DNA of 64,000 bases from Shouchella miscanthi (GCF_007725405.1 NZ_CP042163.1:1860001-1924000), one strand, 5' to 3'. Numbered from the stretch's first letter, positions 45,474 to 55,087 are shown. Notes: generated by a model not told the origin, from the letters alone. A program made the numbers and translations.

Positions 45474-46955
45474 ATGAAAGATAATAGACAGTCAGAGGCT
45501 GTTTTTGTTATATTTGGGTCAACTGGAGATCTAGCAAAACGAAAATTGTTTCCATCTTTATACAATTTATATGTAAAAGGATTGCTATCGAATAAATTTG
45601 CTGTCATAGGATTAGGAAGAAGAGAGTGGAGCGACGAAACATTAAAACGTGTCGTTCAAGAAGCGCTAGAAGAAACCAATCAGCAACTAGATAAAGTAGA
45701 ATCATTTCTTACTCATTTTTCTTACATGTTATTTGATGTAACGAATAAAGATTCCTATAAAGACTTAAAGCAGGAAATCGAGACAAAAGAAGAAGATTTC
45801 CAACTGCCAGGGAACCGAATTTTTTACATGGCAATGGCGCCAGAATTCTTTGGGCAAATTGCTCAGTCTATACATAAATATGGCTTAAAGGAAACAAAAG
45901 GGTGGACAAGACTTGTTATCGAAAAGCCATTTGGAACAGATTTACAAACGGCCAAAGTGCTAAATAGTGAAATACGTGAAGCGTTTGCTGAAGATGAAAT
46001 CTATCGAATTGATCATTATTTAGGAAAAGAAATGGTGCAAAATATACAGGTCATCCGCTTTGCAAATGCCATGTTTGCACCGCTTTGGAACAACCGCCAT
46101 ATTGCTAACGTACAAGTAACCTCTAGTGAAAAGCTTGGTGTAGAAGGCCGAGGTGGCTACTATGAAAAATCTGGTGCATTACGTGATATGGTACAAAACC
46201 ATATGCTGCAAATGGTTTCCTTATTGGCAATGGACGTACCATTGCAATTAACAACAGACGAAATAAGAAGTGAAAAAATAAAGGTGCTTCGAGCACTGCG
46301 TCTTATTACGAACGACAATATTGATGATACCGTTGTTCGCGCACAATATCATGAAGGTAACATGAACGGTCAACAGGTTCCAGGTTACGTCGAGGAAGAC
46401 AATGTCGACCCTCATTCTTACACAGAAACCTATGTTGCGGCTAAATTAATGATTGATAACCACGTGTGGGCAGGTGTTCCTTTTTACATTCGAACAGGGA
46501 AACGGATGGCTGTCAAATCAACGAAGATTGTGATTGAATTTAAAGAGATGCCCCTTAATCTTTATGCGAAGGAACATAAAGCAACAGGACCTAACTTGCT
46601 TATTATTCACATTCAGCCAGACGAAGGCATTACGATTGTGTTAAATGGTAAAAAGATCGGCTCTGCCGACACAACCCCAGTCCATTTGGAATATCGCCAT
46701 GATAGTGAAGATCGTGTTAACACACCAGAAGCATACGAACGTTTACTTTATGATTGCATGATGGGTGATGCCACAAACTTTGCTCATTGGGATGAAGTAA
46801 GTTTATCTTGGTCACTCGTTGATGCTATTTCAAATGCATGGAAAGAGTCTGCTCATAAACCGGTAAACTATCGAGCAGGGACAATGGGTCCTAAAGAAGC
46901 AGATCGTTTGCTGGCAGGTGATGGTCACGCTTGGTGGCCTGTTGAAGAAATGTAG
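45474..46955 (+). CDS. zwf: Glucose-6-phosphate 1-dehydrogenase
   Basis: A 493-residue enzyme oxidising glucose 6-phosphate to 6-phosphogluconolactone, making NADPH at the start of the oxidative pentose phosphate pathway. Motifs: FGSTGDLAKRKLFPSLYNL at residues 14-32 (nucleotide binding), VIEKPFGTD and RIDHYLGKE near residue 180 with the catalytic His, and the substrate-binding FYIRTGKRM. AAAGAGGG precedes the ATG. The gnd gene (48.6-50.0 kb) lies nearby and convergent, as in many Bacillus. A terminator follows. Confidence 0.96.
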   Translation: MKDNRQSEAVFVIFGSTGDLAKRKLFPSLYNLYVKGLLSNKFAVIGLGRREWSDETLKRVVQEALEETNQQLDKVESFLTHFSYMLFDVTNKDSYKDLKQEIETKEEDFQLPGNRIFYMAMAPEFFGQIAQSIHKYGLKETKGWTRLVIEKPFGTDLQTAKVLNSEIREAFAEDEIYRIDHYLGKEMVQNIQVIRFANAMFAPLWNNRHIANVQVTSSEKLGVEGRGGYYEKSGALRDMVQNHMLQMVSLLAMDVPLQLTTDEIRSEKIKVLRALRLITNDNIDDTVVRAQYHEGNMNGQQVPGYVEEDNVDPHSYTETYVAAKLMIDNHVWAGVPFYIRTGKRMAVKSTKIVIEFKEMPLNLYAKEHKATGPNLLIIHIQPDEGITIVLNGKKIGSADTTPVHLEYRHDSEDRVNTPEAYERLLYDCMMGDATNFAHWDEVSLSWSLVDAISNAWKESAHKPVNYRAGTMGPKEADRLLAGDGHAWWPVEEM

Positions 46956-46973
46956 ACAAATAAGCAAGGTGAC

Positions 46974-47006
46974 GGGAAGGAGTATACATGCTCCTTCCCT
47001 TATTTT
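46974..47006 (+). terminator. Intrinsic terminator of zwf
   Basis: GGGAAGGAG pairs with CTCCTTCCC around an 8-nt loop, followed by TTATTTTTG. Confidence 0.85.
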
Positions 47007-47213
47007 TGTGGGTACAACTATGAATAGAATAAAGATCATGCAAACGGCTAAATTTGTATTAGAACTGGGAAGATTATCCTGATTTTGCTCTATAACCGTT
47101 AAAATGATTGTATTCATTCTTCTATTCCTGTAGCATTGTCCATCCGTCATCTTATACAAATGAAAGACAAATAGAAATGTAGATAAATCGATATGAATAA
47201 GAGAGGAGACCAT

Positions 47214-47954
47214 TTGTTTAGTCCAACTGATTGGTTACGGTTGTTTATGGCAGCTCTTTTTATCCTTCCGATTGTCACGGTTATACGTGAATCAGGTTAT
47301 TATTTGGCTGCAACACTGCTTAGAGGTGAAAATAAAAAATTAATTATCGGTAGCGGTCCTACTTTTTTTAAGCTCCGAACGATAGAGGTTAGACGTTATT
47401 TCTTTATGTACAGCTGGATGGAATACGATGAATTAAAGCCAGGTAACCGTTTTTGGCATGGTTTCATCTATGCTGCACCAATTATTACAACAGGCACTTT
47501 TGCGTTTCTTGTAAATTCACTCGTGCTTGGTGACGTTTTACCGCCTAATATCTTTTGGACCACCTTTATTTTTTATTGCTTCTACTACATGCTTTTCGAT
47601 GTGATCCCAGTCTATCTTCCAGACGGACAGCCTACTAATGGACGTGCTATTTTTGATCTCATTTGGCACGGTGAACGGTCAGACTTCAAAAAGCTTAGAG
47701 AAGAAAACGAGTTGAATGCTCAAGGAAGCCATGAACGGAGTAATACAGTAGCTCAAGAAGAAACTATGGAAAATCGAGATCGAGATGATGAAGAAAGAGA
47801 CGATCATACAAATCCGGAATCCAATGAAACAATGGATGATTCCGAGTCAGATTTTGATGAACGACGTAGTTATACAGAATCTCAGGAGCAAACGAAAGAA
47901 AATCGAGATCGAGATGAACGTGCAAGAGGAAATCATGTAGAACCAGATAAGTAA
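47214..47954 (+). CDS. M50-like membrane protein lacking the metalloprotease motif, with acidic repeat tail
   Basis: A 246-residue membrane protein with four hydrophobic segments in the first 150 residues. It keeps the layout of a short site-2 protease: first helix with RESGYYLAA at residues 25-33 where M50 enzymes have HExxH (the histidines are Arg and Tyr, the Glu is kept), a FIYAAPIITTG stretch and VIPVYLPDGQPTNG near residue 131, like the NxxPxxxxDG motif. So it is probably a non-catalytic relative. From about residue 160 the tail is highly charged, with two copies of a QE.T.ENRDRD-type repeat. TTG 47214 follows AGAGGAG by 5-6 nt; ATG 47193 lacks a ribosome site. Confidence 0.65.
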   Translation: MFSPTDWLRLFMAALFILPIVTVIRESGYYLAATLLRGENKKLIIGSGPTFFKLRTIEVRRYFFMYSWMEYDELKPGNRFWHGFIYAAPIITTGTFAFLVNSLVLGDVLPPNIFWTTFIFYCFYYMLFDVIPVYLPDGQPTNGRAIFDLIWHGERSDFKKLREENELNAQGSHERSNTVAQEETMENRDRDDEERDDHTNPESNETMDDSESDFDERRSYTESQEQTKENRDRDERARGNHVEPDK

Positions 47955-47997
47955 AGGAACAAGTCAGTATGTTATTCACGCACAGATACTGAGAAGC

Positions 47998-48031
47998 AAA
48001 AAAAGCGCCGACGAACGGCGCTTTTTTTTTT
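47998..48031 (+). terminator. Intrinsic terminator of the M50-like gene
   Basis: GCGCCG pairs with CGGCGC around a 5-nt loop, flanked by A6 and T10 runs. Confidence 0.9.
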
Positions 48032-48177
48032 GAACGAGAACGAACAGGTTGAAGAAGTTTTACTAAGGAAAAGCCGGTAAATGAGGGGTATGAACACTTG
48101 ATAGAAATAGGCAATTTTTGAATAGAATTATACGACAGAAGCGGAGCTTTACCGTTTACAGTAAATAGTAAGCGTAA

Positions 48178-48421
<244 letters not shown>

Positions 48422-48500
48422 CGAAATAGATTTTGTCAGTTTTGATGAATGGCTTGTTACGTTGAGAAAAAGTTTAGTGACATGCCTCATGTAAACACGA

Positions 48501-48535
48501 AAACCGCGATGGATAACTAAATCCACCGCGGTTTA
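48501..48535. terminator. Intrinsic terminator of gnd
   Basis: AAACCGCG pairs with CGCGGTTT, with a further TGGAT/ATCCA pairing inside and a mismatch, around a 6-nt loop. T-rich sequence flanks both sides. Confidence 0.7.
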
Positions 48536-48553
48536 CTTTATTAATCGTCTAAT

Positions 48554-49960
48554 TTATACCCAGTTCGTATGGAAAATACCGTCTTTATCAATACGCTTAT
48601 ACGTGTGAGCGCCGAAATAATCACGCTGCGCTTGAAGCAAATTAGCTGGCAAGCGTTCACTTCGGTAACTGTCATAATACGCAATGGCGCTTGAAAAGCT
48701 TGGGACAGGAACGCCGTTTTCAACAGCAAGTGAAATGACTTTTCTTAATGAGCTTTGATAAGAAGAAGCAATGTTTTCAAAGTAAGGATCGAGCAATAGG
48801 TTTGCTAGCTCTGGGTTACTTGAAAAAGCTTCCGTAATTTTATGAAGGAACGCAGCACGAATAATACAGCCTCCCCGGAAGATTCGTGCAACTTCTCCAT
48901 ATTGGATATCCCAATTCTGCTCATCTGACATTGCTTTTAATTGAGCAAAACCTTGAGCATAAGAAAGCACTTTACTAAAGAAAAGAGCTTTACGAATCTC
49001 TTCAATTAACGCTTGTTTGTCGCCTGAATAAGAAGAGATTTCTGGTCCAGAAAGCACTTTACTTGCTTGAATACGCTCTTCTTTAATTGCTGATAAGAAG
49101 CGAGCGAAAACGGACTCAGTGATGATCGATAGAGGAACACCTAGATCGAGGGCACTTTTGCTTGTCCACTTTCCTGTACCTTTTTGACCTGCCGAATCAA
49201 GAATAACGTCAACAAGTGCTTGTCCAGTTTCTTCATCTTGTTTTGTGAAGATGTCTGCGGTGATTTCAATTAAGTAGCTGTCAAGTTCGCCTTCATTCCA
49301 TTCTTTAAAGACATGGTGAAGTTCCTCGTTTGAAAGACCAACAATCTCTTTTAATAGAGCATAGGATTCAGAAATAAGCTGCATATCACCGTACTCAATT
49401 CCATTATGAACCATTTTCACATAATGACCTGCACCATTAGGTCCAATGTATGTTGTACATGGTTCGCCATTTACTTTGGCAGAAATATCTTCAAAAAGTG
49501 GGCGAACGAGTTCATAGGCTTGCTTTTGTCCACCAGGCATAATAGAAGGACCCTTTAGTGCGCCTTCTTCGCCGCCTGATACACCAGCGCCGATAAAATG
49601 AACACCACGCGCTTCAACTCGTTCAGATCGACGAATGGTATCCGTATAATACGTGTTTCCTCCGTCAATTAAAATATCTTTTTCATCAAGTAAAGGAAGC
49701 AATGAGTCGATTACAGAATCAGTTACCTCGCCAGCTTGAACCATGAGCATAATTTTGCGAGGCGTTTCTAAAGAAGCAACAAGTTCCTCAAGGGAATAAG
49801 TCCCTACTAAGTTTTTCTTTTTCTCTAAGGCAATGATTTGGTTTACTCGTTCTTCGGAAACATCGTATAAAGAAACACGATACCCTTTACTTTCAAAGTT
49901 AAGGGCTAAACTTCTCCCCATCACGCCAACACCAATAACACCGATATTTTGCTTCGTCAT
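48554..49960 (-). CDS. gndA: 6-Phosphogluconate dehydrogenase (decarboxylating)
   Basis: A 468-residue enzyme oxidising 6-phosphogluconate to ribulose 5-phosphate and CO2, making [21 protein letters not shown] at residues 6-21 binds the cofactor; [39 protein letters not shown] with the catalytic Lys, and [14 protein letters not shown] are family motifs. Length and motifs match the NADP-dependent GndA of Bacillus. GAAAGGACG precedes the ATG. A perfect inverted repeat lies in the leader. It is convergent with zwf across a 1.6 kb variable stretch. Confidence 0.95.
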   Translation of the reverse strand: MTKQNIGVIGVGVMGRSLALNFESKGYRVSLYDVSEERVNQIIALEKKKNLVGTYSLEELVASLETPRKIMLMVQAGEVTDSVIDSLLPLLDEKDILIDGGNTYYTDTIRRSERVEARGVHFIGAGVSGGEEGALKGPSIMPGGQKQAYELVRPLFEDISAKVNGEPCTTYIGPNGAGHYVKMVHNGIEYGDMQLISESYALLKEIVGLSNEELHHVFKEWNEGELDSYLIEITADIFTKQDEETGQALVDVILDSAGQKGTGKWTSKSALDLGVPLSIITESVFARFLSAIKEERIQASKVLSGPEISSYSGDKQALIEEIRKALFFSKVLSYAQGFAQLKAMSDEQNWDIQYGEVARIFRGGCIIRAAFLHKITEAFSSNPELANLLLDPYFENIASSYQSSLRKVISLAVENGVPVPSFSSAIAYYDSYRSERLPANLLQAQRDYFGAHTYKRIDKDGIFHTNWV

Positions 49961-49998
49961 TTCGTACGTCCTTTCTCTATTGCTTACCTGTAGTCAAG

Positions 49999-50025
49999 GC
50001 ATGATTCTCTAAAAACTAATCATGC
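49999..50025. promoter_or_regulatory. Inverted repeat in the gnd leader (GCATGATT-N11-AATCATGC)
   Basis: A perfect 8-bp dyad with an 11-nt spacer lies 39-65 nt upstream of the gnd start. It could be an operator or an mRNA stem-loop. No T run follows, so it is not a terminator. Confidence 0.5.
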
Positions 50026-50052
50026 TCGAAGATTCGCTATGACCATACCACA

Positions 50053-50066
50053 TGAAAGCGATTTCG
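50053..50066. promoter_or_regulatory. Possible cre site before gnd
   Basis: TGAAAGCGATTTCG matches the cre consensus at 13 of 14 positions. It lies 93 nt upstream of gnd, immediately after the 3' end of the methyltransferase gene. Catabolite control of gnd is unproven. Confidence 0.4.
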
Positions 50067-50081
50067 AGCAAGCTGGGATTC

Positions 50082-50807
50082 TTACGTTTCTGTTTTTGAC
50101 GCTTTTATGATAATGTGGCCAATTTTATCTTTATAGTTTGCCATCAATAATTGGTGTTGATGCATCTTTTCATAGAACTGGGTATTAATCGTCTCAGACG
50201 GTCGCATATCGTTTCCTTTGTCCGTTTCATCGTGCTGTAATGATTCTGCTGTGTACTTCTCCATCGTTTGAATGGTGCTAAAACCTGCCTGTGTTAATCG
50301 TTCTACCCATTGGTCAGATGAATAAAGTGACGTAAATCCATAGGCGTTTTGTAGTACAGTTCGCTCGTCATTTGACAAAGGGGCGAAGCAAACAAGCTCA
50401 TTGATAAAAAGGGTGCCGCTTTTTTTAAGCACTCGATATAGTTCAGCTAAAGCGCGATCAATGGACACGAAGCTTAATACAGATTCTGTTAGAGCATAAT
50501 CAACATAATCTTGCTCTAATGGAATCGCTTCTATAGATGCTTGATGTAAATCAACAGGTAAAAGGTTGTCTGTAAAACGTTGCTGTGCTTTTTTAAGCAT
50601 AAGAGGATGGCATTCAAGTGCAACCATCTCACAATCAAATTGTTGTTTAATGTAGGCGGACGTTTGGCCAGTTCCGCACCCACAATCAAGAACAGTCGAA
50701 CGTTCATCAATGTCCATATGCATAATCATGGCTATTGATTTTTTAAAACCACCAGGGTGGGCGCTACCAATTCCAAAGGCAGCAAGCATATCTGTGTAGT
50801 TGGTCAT
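50082..50807 (-). CDS. Class I SAM-dependent methyltransferase
   Basis: A 241-residue Rossmann-fold methyltransferase. Motif I is VLDCGCGTGQTSAYI (about residues 38-52), followed by the acidic end of strand 2 (MVALECHPLMLKKA), the DYALTESVLSFV motif and LKKSGTLFINELV. The substrate is unknown; small-molecule methylation is likely in the UbiE/ArsM-like branch. Start is at ATG 50807 with GGGAGAT upstream. It lies behind gnd on the same strand but has more than 100 nt and its own context between them. Confidence 0.85.
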   Translation of the reverse strand: MTNYTDMLAAFGIGSAHPGGFKKSIAMIMHMDIDERSTVLDCGCGTGQTSAYIKQQFDCEMVALECHPLMLKKAQQRFTDNLLPVDLHQASIEAIPLEQDYVDYALTESVLSFVSIDRALAELYRVLKKSGTLFINELVCFAPLSNDERTVLQNAYGFTSLYSSDQWVERLTQAGFSTIQTMEKYTAESLQHDETDKGNDMRPSETINTQFYEKMHQHQLLMANYKDKIGHIIIKASKTET

Positions 50808-50878
50808 ACATATCTCCCTCTTGTTTTTTACTATCGTATGACCTAGTAGTGGTTTCGTGCTTTTTATGACCGTTATAT

Positions 50879-50895
50879 TGTTACAGATAGGTTAC
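50879..50895 (+). promoter_or_regulatory. WalR-like box before the cell wall protein gene
   Basis: TGTTAC-N5-GGTTAC matches the WalR direct-repeat consensus TGTWAH-N5-TGTWAH at 11 of 12 positions. A TTACAA-N17-TAATAA promoter-like pair begins at 50892 and overlaps its end. The gene downstream is a YocH-like hydrolase, a known WalR target class in B. subtilis. Confidence 0.5.
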
Positions 50896-51070
50896 AAAAA
50901 GATTAAATGGACTGTAATAAGTATTAATTTAGGACAACGACGAGTAGGTATGGAACAGATTACAAGAAGGAGGCGTTCATTTTTTTATGAAGACTTCAGA
51001 GGCTTTTCGCCACCGTAACAAAAGGGGATTAATGAAAAATAGGGAAAAAGCATATAAGGAGAGGTTCGTA

Positions 51071-52069
51071 ATGAAATATATGATCGGTATGATCGCTACA
51101 TTCCTAATGGGGGTACTATTTTTACTGCCAGACCATACATATGCAACATCTGTTCAAACGATTGAAACAAACGAAGAAAGTGAACGGGTAGAGTGGTTAC
51201 AAAGCCAATTAGTGGAACAAGATTTCTTAAAAGAAGAGGATATGTCTTCCATATTCGATGATGCAACGGTTGAAGCGGTGAAAGCCTATCAAGAAGAGCA
51301 CGGTTTAAGTGTAGATGGAATTGTTGGAAAGCAAACGTTAGGTGCGTTAGAAATATTGCAAGAGGGGAGTCAAGGATTGCTTGTAGAAGCATTACAAAAA
51401 AAGCTGCAGGAGCTAAATTATTATAGCAGTTCAATTGATGGCCAGTTTGGTCCTCTTACAACACAAGCGGTGGTAGCTTTTCAACAAGCCAATCATTTAC
51501 TTGTAGATGGCATTGCCGGTCCAGAAACACATGCACATCTTTATTACAATCAAACAAAGGTAGCCAATGTTGTTGAATCAACTCCGGCTACTAAGCAACA
51601 GGAAGAGCAAGAGGCACAAGCGGAACAAACAGAAGATACGACTACTAGTGAGGAAGAACAAACAGTAGAAGTGACAGCGGAAGCGGAAGTGAACAATAAA
51701 AAGAAAGAAGAAACGACTATAGAAGAAGAAACGACAGCAGTTGAAGAAGAAACGACTGTAGCAGTAAACGAATCTGCTGGTCAAACCATGACAATGGAAG
51801 CGACAGCATATACTGCTTATTGCGAAGGCTGTTCAGGTGTTACGAGAACAGGCATTGATTTACGTGCAAACCCAAATCAAAAAGTAGTCGCTGTTGATCC
51901 GAACGTTATTCCACTTGGTAGTAGGGTATATGTAGAGGGCTATGGCGAAGCAATTGCCGGAGACACAGGTGGAGCGATTAAAGGACAAAAAATTGATTTA
52001 TACGTGCAAACAAAAGATGAAGCATTTCAATTTGGGCGTCAACAAGTACAGGTGACCGTGTTGAATTAA
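51071..52069 (+). CDS. Secreted 3D-domain cell wall protein with two peptidoglycan-binding domains
   Basis: A 332-residue exported protein. Signal peptide (about 1-28, ending TYA), two PG_binding_1 repeats (about 38-88 and 95-150, with the AV..YQ..HGL.VDGIVG..T and AV.AFQ..N.L.VDGIAG.ET patterns), a Glu/Thr-rich linker with many TTIEE-type repeats (about 160-250), and a C-terminal 3D domain (about 255-332: ATAYTAYCEGCSG, AVDPNVIPLGSRVYVEGYG, AGDTGGAIKGQKIDLYV), with the three conserved aspartates of lytic transglycosylase-like enzymes. Probably a YocH-type autolysin. Start ATG 51071 follows AAGGAGAGG; an upstream in-frame ATG at 50987 would lengthen the signal. A terminator follows. Confidence 0.88.
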   Translation: MKYMIGMIATFLMGVLFLLPDHTYATSVQTIETNEESERVEWLQSQLVEQDFLKEEDMSSIFDDATVEAVKAYQEEHGLSVDGIVGKQTLGALEILQEGSQGLLVEALQKKLQELNYYSSSIDGQFGPLTTQAVVAFQQANHLLVDGIAGPETHAHLYYNQTKVANVVESTPATKQQEEQEAQAEQTEDTTTSEEEQTVEVTAEAEVNNKKKEETTIEEETTAVEEETTVAVNESAGQTMTMEATAYTAYCEGCSGVTRTGIDLRANPNQKVVAVDPNVIPLGSRVYVEGYGEAIAGDTGGAIKGQKIDLYVQTKDEAFQFGRQQVQVTVLN

Positions 52070-52075
52070 ACAAGT

Positions 52076-52110
52076 AAGAAGCTGCAGAAACGACTGCAGC
52101 TTCTTTTGTT
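52076..52110. terminator. Bidirectional terminator between cell wall protein and cation exporter genes
   Basis: AAGAAGCTGCAG pairs perfectly with CTGCAGCTTCTT around a 6-nt loop, with T-rich flanks. Confidence 0.88.
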
Positions 52111-52983
52111 TTACGTTGTATCTGGCTCAACATGTACGGTTGTCTCTGTCACATCGTGTTGATCACGAAGTGTTTGCTCGATAAGGTCGGCAATCTCGTG
52201 ACTAGTACGAACACTCATAGACGGTATGACTGTAATCGTTACATCAGCGTAGATGGTTGAACCGACTTGCCTTGCTTTAATGCCCAACAAATTTTGTACA
52301 CCGTCAATCGCCAAAACCGTTGATTTAAATGGCTGGAGTGCTTCTTCACTAAATCCATCAGTTAACGAGTGACTCGCTTCTTTAAAAATAGACCATGCCG
52401 TATAACAAATGATAAGACCAATTAAAAAAGCCATTAAAGGATCAATCCAGCTCAAATGAAGATGGGAGCCAATAATTCCAATAACAACACCAATACTAAC
52501 TAGGGCATCATTCTTATTGTCTTGTGAGGCCGCTTTTAATGCTTGGCTATTAATTTTTTCTGCTAGCTTGCGGTTAAAACGGTAGACGAAAAGCATAATA
52601 ATCGCACTAAATCCAGCTACCCAAGCAGTAATGAAACGAGGTGCTTCAACTGGTTCATTTGCAAGCAGCGTAGTCCCAGCATTTAGGATAACTTGTAAGC
52701 CGATGACAGCCATGATAAACGAAGCTAGGAGTGCTGCAATATGTTCAGCCCGAAAATGACCGTAAGGATGATCGTGATCAGGTGGCTTTTGAGATATACG
52801 CAAGCCAACAAGAACAGCTACAGAAACAATAATGTCAGCAGCATTGTTATAGCCGTCAGCCACGAGGGCTTGCGACAAAAAGAGGTAACCGATAATTAGT
52901 TTTAAGCTAGCTAAGAAAAGGTATGTGCCTATACTTAGCCATGCACCACCTTCACCTTTACGCAATTCCTCGTAACGTCTCAT
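52111..52983 (-). CDS. mneP: Cation diffusion facilitator (MneP-type, Mn efflux)
   Basis: A 290-residue CDF exporter with six hydrophobic segments and a C-terminal cytosolic ferredoxin-like domain. The metal motif ADGYNNAADI in helix 2 (Asn where zinc exporters have His/Asp) and DHDHPYGHFRAE match B. subtilis MneP (YdfM), which pumps manganese out of the cell. The N-terminus MRRYEELRKGE.GAWLSI also fits. Start at ATG 52983 with AAAGGAAG upstream; a longer frame from 53022 lacks a ribosome site. The metal is inferred from similarity. Confidence 0.88.
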   Translation of the reverse strand: MRRYEELRKGEGGAWLSIGTYLFLASLKLIIGYLFLSQALVADGYNNAADIIVSVAVLVGLRISQKPPDHDHPYGHFRAEHIAALLASFIMAVIGLQVILNAGTTLLANEPVEAPRFITAWVAGFSAIIMLFVYRFNRKLAEKINSQALKAASQDNKNDALVSIGVVIGIIGSHLHLSWIDPLMAFLIGLIICYTAWSIFKEASHSLTDGFSEEALQPFKSTVLAIDGVQNLLGIKARQVGSTIYADVTITVIPSMSVRTSHEIADLIEQTLRDQHDVTETTVHVEPDTT

Positions 52984-53142
52984 TCTTCTTCCTTTCTTTG
53001 GTGCATATTTATTGTTCTTCATTAATGTTTAAACTGTTTGAAAATACAAATTCGTGTTATAGTTATATGATAAAAAATCCTATTTTGATTTAGTATGGAC
53101 AAAGATACTTATTTTATAAGGAGTAAGAAAGGAAGCTTTTTT

Positions 53143-54225
53143 ATGTCAGAACATACACTAGAAATTATGAAATGTACCCACGAAAAGACAAAGCCAGATC
53201 CAGATTCTCTCGTTTTCGGAACAGTCTTTACAGATCATATGTTTATTATGGATTATTCTGAAGAAAAGGGTTGGTACAGTCCTCGTATCATTCCATACCA
53301 GCCCTTAACACTTGATCCAGCTTCAATGGTATTTCATTATGGACAAACCGTTTTTGAAGGGTTAAAAGCGTATCGATCGAAAGAAGACGGAACCATTCGC
53401 TTGTTTCGACCGGATATGAATATTAAACGTCTTAATCGCTCTAGTGAAAGGTTAACGATTCCGCCTGTTGATGAAGAACAACTATTAAGTTATTTAAAAG
53501 AATTGTTGATTATTGATAAAAAGTGGATCCCCGAAAAAGAGGGAACCTCGCTTTATATACGTCCATTTATTATTTCAACGGAACCGAATTTAAGTGTGGC
53601 ACCTTCTCATTCTTATAAATTAATGGTTATTTTATCGCCAGTCGGCGCTTACTACAAAGAAGGAATGTCGCCAGTTAGTATTTTAGTCGAGGAACGCTAT
53701 ACGCGCGCTGCTCCTGGAGGAACTGGTACAGCTAAAACAGCCGGCAACTACTGTTCTGCTTATAAAGCTCAAGAACGTGCCACGGCAAAACAAAAGTCGC
53801 AAGTATTGTGGCTAGATGCAAGCGAGAAGAAATACGTTGAAGAAGTCGGAAGTATGAACGTCTTCTTTAAAATAAATGGCGAGATCGTCACACCAAAGTT
53901 AAACGATAGTATTCTTGATGGTGTGACGCGAAATAGTGTCATTCAAGTTTTAAAAGACTGGGGATTAACAGTAAAAGAGCAGCAAGTTGAAATTGAAGAA
54001 ATCTTTCAAGCTCATCGAGACGGTGTCTTAGAAGAAGTGTTTGGAACCGGAACTGCTGCGGTGATCTCACCAGTTGGACAATTAGAATGGAACGATGAAA
54101 ACATTACCATTCATAATAATGAAACGGGTCCTTTAGCTCAGAAACTATACAATTACTTAACAGATCTACACGTTGGAAAAGAAGAAGATCGTTTCGGCTG
54201 GATTGTTGAAATCGATAATGATTAA
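53143..54225 (+). CDS. ilvE: Branched-chain amino acid aminotransferase
   Basis: A 360-residue fold-type IV PLP enzyme that transfers amino groups between glutamate and leucine, isoleucine or valine. The PLP-binding lysine is Lys198 in GTAKTAGNY; other family marks are FHYGQTVFEGLKAYR, RPDMNIKRLNRS and EEVGSMNVFF. Length equals BCAT-2 type enzymes of Bacillus (about 360). The ATG at 53143 is 9 nt after AAAGGA; the frame opens upstream but without ribosome site. No T-box leader is visible in the 120 nt before it, so it is probably not tRNA-regulated. Its substrate family also links to the valine pathway at 9 kb. Confidence 0.93.
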   Translation: MSEHTLEIMKCTHEKTKPDPDSLVFGTVFTDHMFIMDYSEEKGWYSPRIIPYQPLTLDPASMVFHYGQTVFEGLKAYRSKEDGTIRLFRPDMNIKRLNRSSERLTIPPVDEEQLLSYLKELLIIDKKWIPEKEGTSLYIRPFIISTEPNLSVAPSHSYKLMVILSPVGAYYKEGMSPVSILVEERYTRAAPGGTGTAKTAGNYCSAYKAQERATAKQKSQVLWLDASEKKYVEEVGSMNVFFKINGEIVTPKLNDSILDGVTRNSVIQVLKDWGLTVKEQQVEIEEIFQAHRDGVLEEVFGTGTAAVISPVGQLEWNDENITIHNNETGPLAQKLYNYLTDLHVGKEEDRFGWIVEIDND

Positions 54226-54245
54226 TGGTTAAAGCGAGGGAGCCG

Positions 54246-55058
54246 ATGATAAAAGCCGTATTTTTTGATTTAGACGATACATTACTGTGGGATAAAAAAA
54301 GTATTGCCTTAGCATTTAAGCAGACGTGCTTGCAGGCAGCTGTTGAAAAAGAGCTCGATCCAAAGGAACTAGAGGAGTGTGTAAGGGAAGAAGCAAGAAC
54401 GCTTTACCAATCCTATGAGACGTATCCTTTTACAGTAAACATTGGCATCAACCCATTTGAAGGATTATGGGGTAGCTTTCGCGACGAAGAGGAAGGCTTT
54501 AAAGCGTTAAGAGAGGTTGCGCCAGTTTATCAAAAAGCGGCGTGGCACGAAGGGTTAAAGCGAGTGGGGATTGACAATGAAGCGTTCGCACAACATCTTG
54601 CAAATCTATTCCCAGTCGAGCGTCGTAAGCACCCAGTTGTGTATGAAGACACGTTCTCAACGTTAAATGTGTTGAAGGATAAAGTTCATCTTGTTTTACT
54701 AACAAATGGCTCTCCTGATCTACAAAATACAAAGCTAGAATTAACGCCAGAGCTTGTACCATACTTTGATCATATTCTTATATCTGGGTCTTTTGGAAGA
54801 GGGAAGCCGGACGTTATGATGTTTGAAGACGCATTACATCGTCTCCATCTTGAACCTCATGAAGCGATAATGGTTGGTGATAATCTTCATACGGATATTA
54901 AGGGTGCAAATGCAAGCGGGATTCCATCCGTGTGGTTAAATCGAGATAGCCGATCAAATGAAACATCTATTCACGCCACATACTCGATTGAATCGTTAGA
55001 TGAGTTGTTTCGTTTAGAAAAAGTCAAACATTCCCTTGATAAAGCTTCAAGAATGTGA
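54246..55058 (+). CDS. HAD-superfamily hydrolase
   Basis: A 270-residue haloacid dehalogenase-like hydrolase with an alpha cap inserted after motif I. Motif I is FFDLDDTLL (near residue 7), motif II LLTNGSP, motif III lysine in GRGKPDVMMFEDA, and motif IV GDNLHTDIKGA. Similar to YsaA/YfnB-like phosphatases; substrate not predictable. ATG 54246 has GAGGGAG about 4 nt upstream; an ATG at 54225 overlaps the aminotransferase stop. Cotranscribed with the aminotransferase. Confidence 0.85.
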   Translation: MIKAVFFDLDDTLLWDKKSIALAFKQTCLQAAVEKELDPKELEECVREEARTLYQSYETYPFTVNIGINPFEGLWGSFRDEEEGFKALREVAPVYQKAAWHEGLKRVGIDNEAFAQHLANLFPVERRKHPVVYEDTFSTLNVLKDKVHLVLLTNGSPDLQNTKLELTPELVPYFDHILISGSFGRGKPDVMMFEDALHRLHLEPHEAIMVGDNLHTDIKGANASGIPSVWLNRDSRSNETSIHATYSIESLDELFRLEKVKHSLDKASRM

Positions 55059-55087
55059 TCTAATTAGCTTAACAAAAAATTATAAAT

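Noticed and set aside
50987-51070. Longer start (ATG 50987) for the cell wall protein
   Set aside because: The AAGGAGG site is about 13 nt away and the extra 28 residues would precede a normal signal peptide. The ATG at 51071 has a better placed site.
51071-52069. Insertion sequence or toxin interpretation of the Glu/Thr repeat region
   Set aside because: The repeats form a linker between peptidoglycan-binding and 3D domains, which is normal for cell wall enzymes.
53023-53142. T-box leader before the branched-chain aminotransferase
   Set aside because: The space is about 120 nt and contains no T-box core or terminator hairpin.
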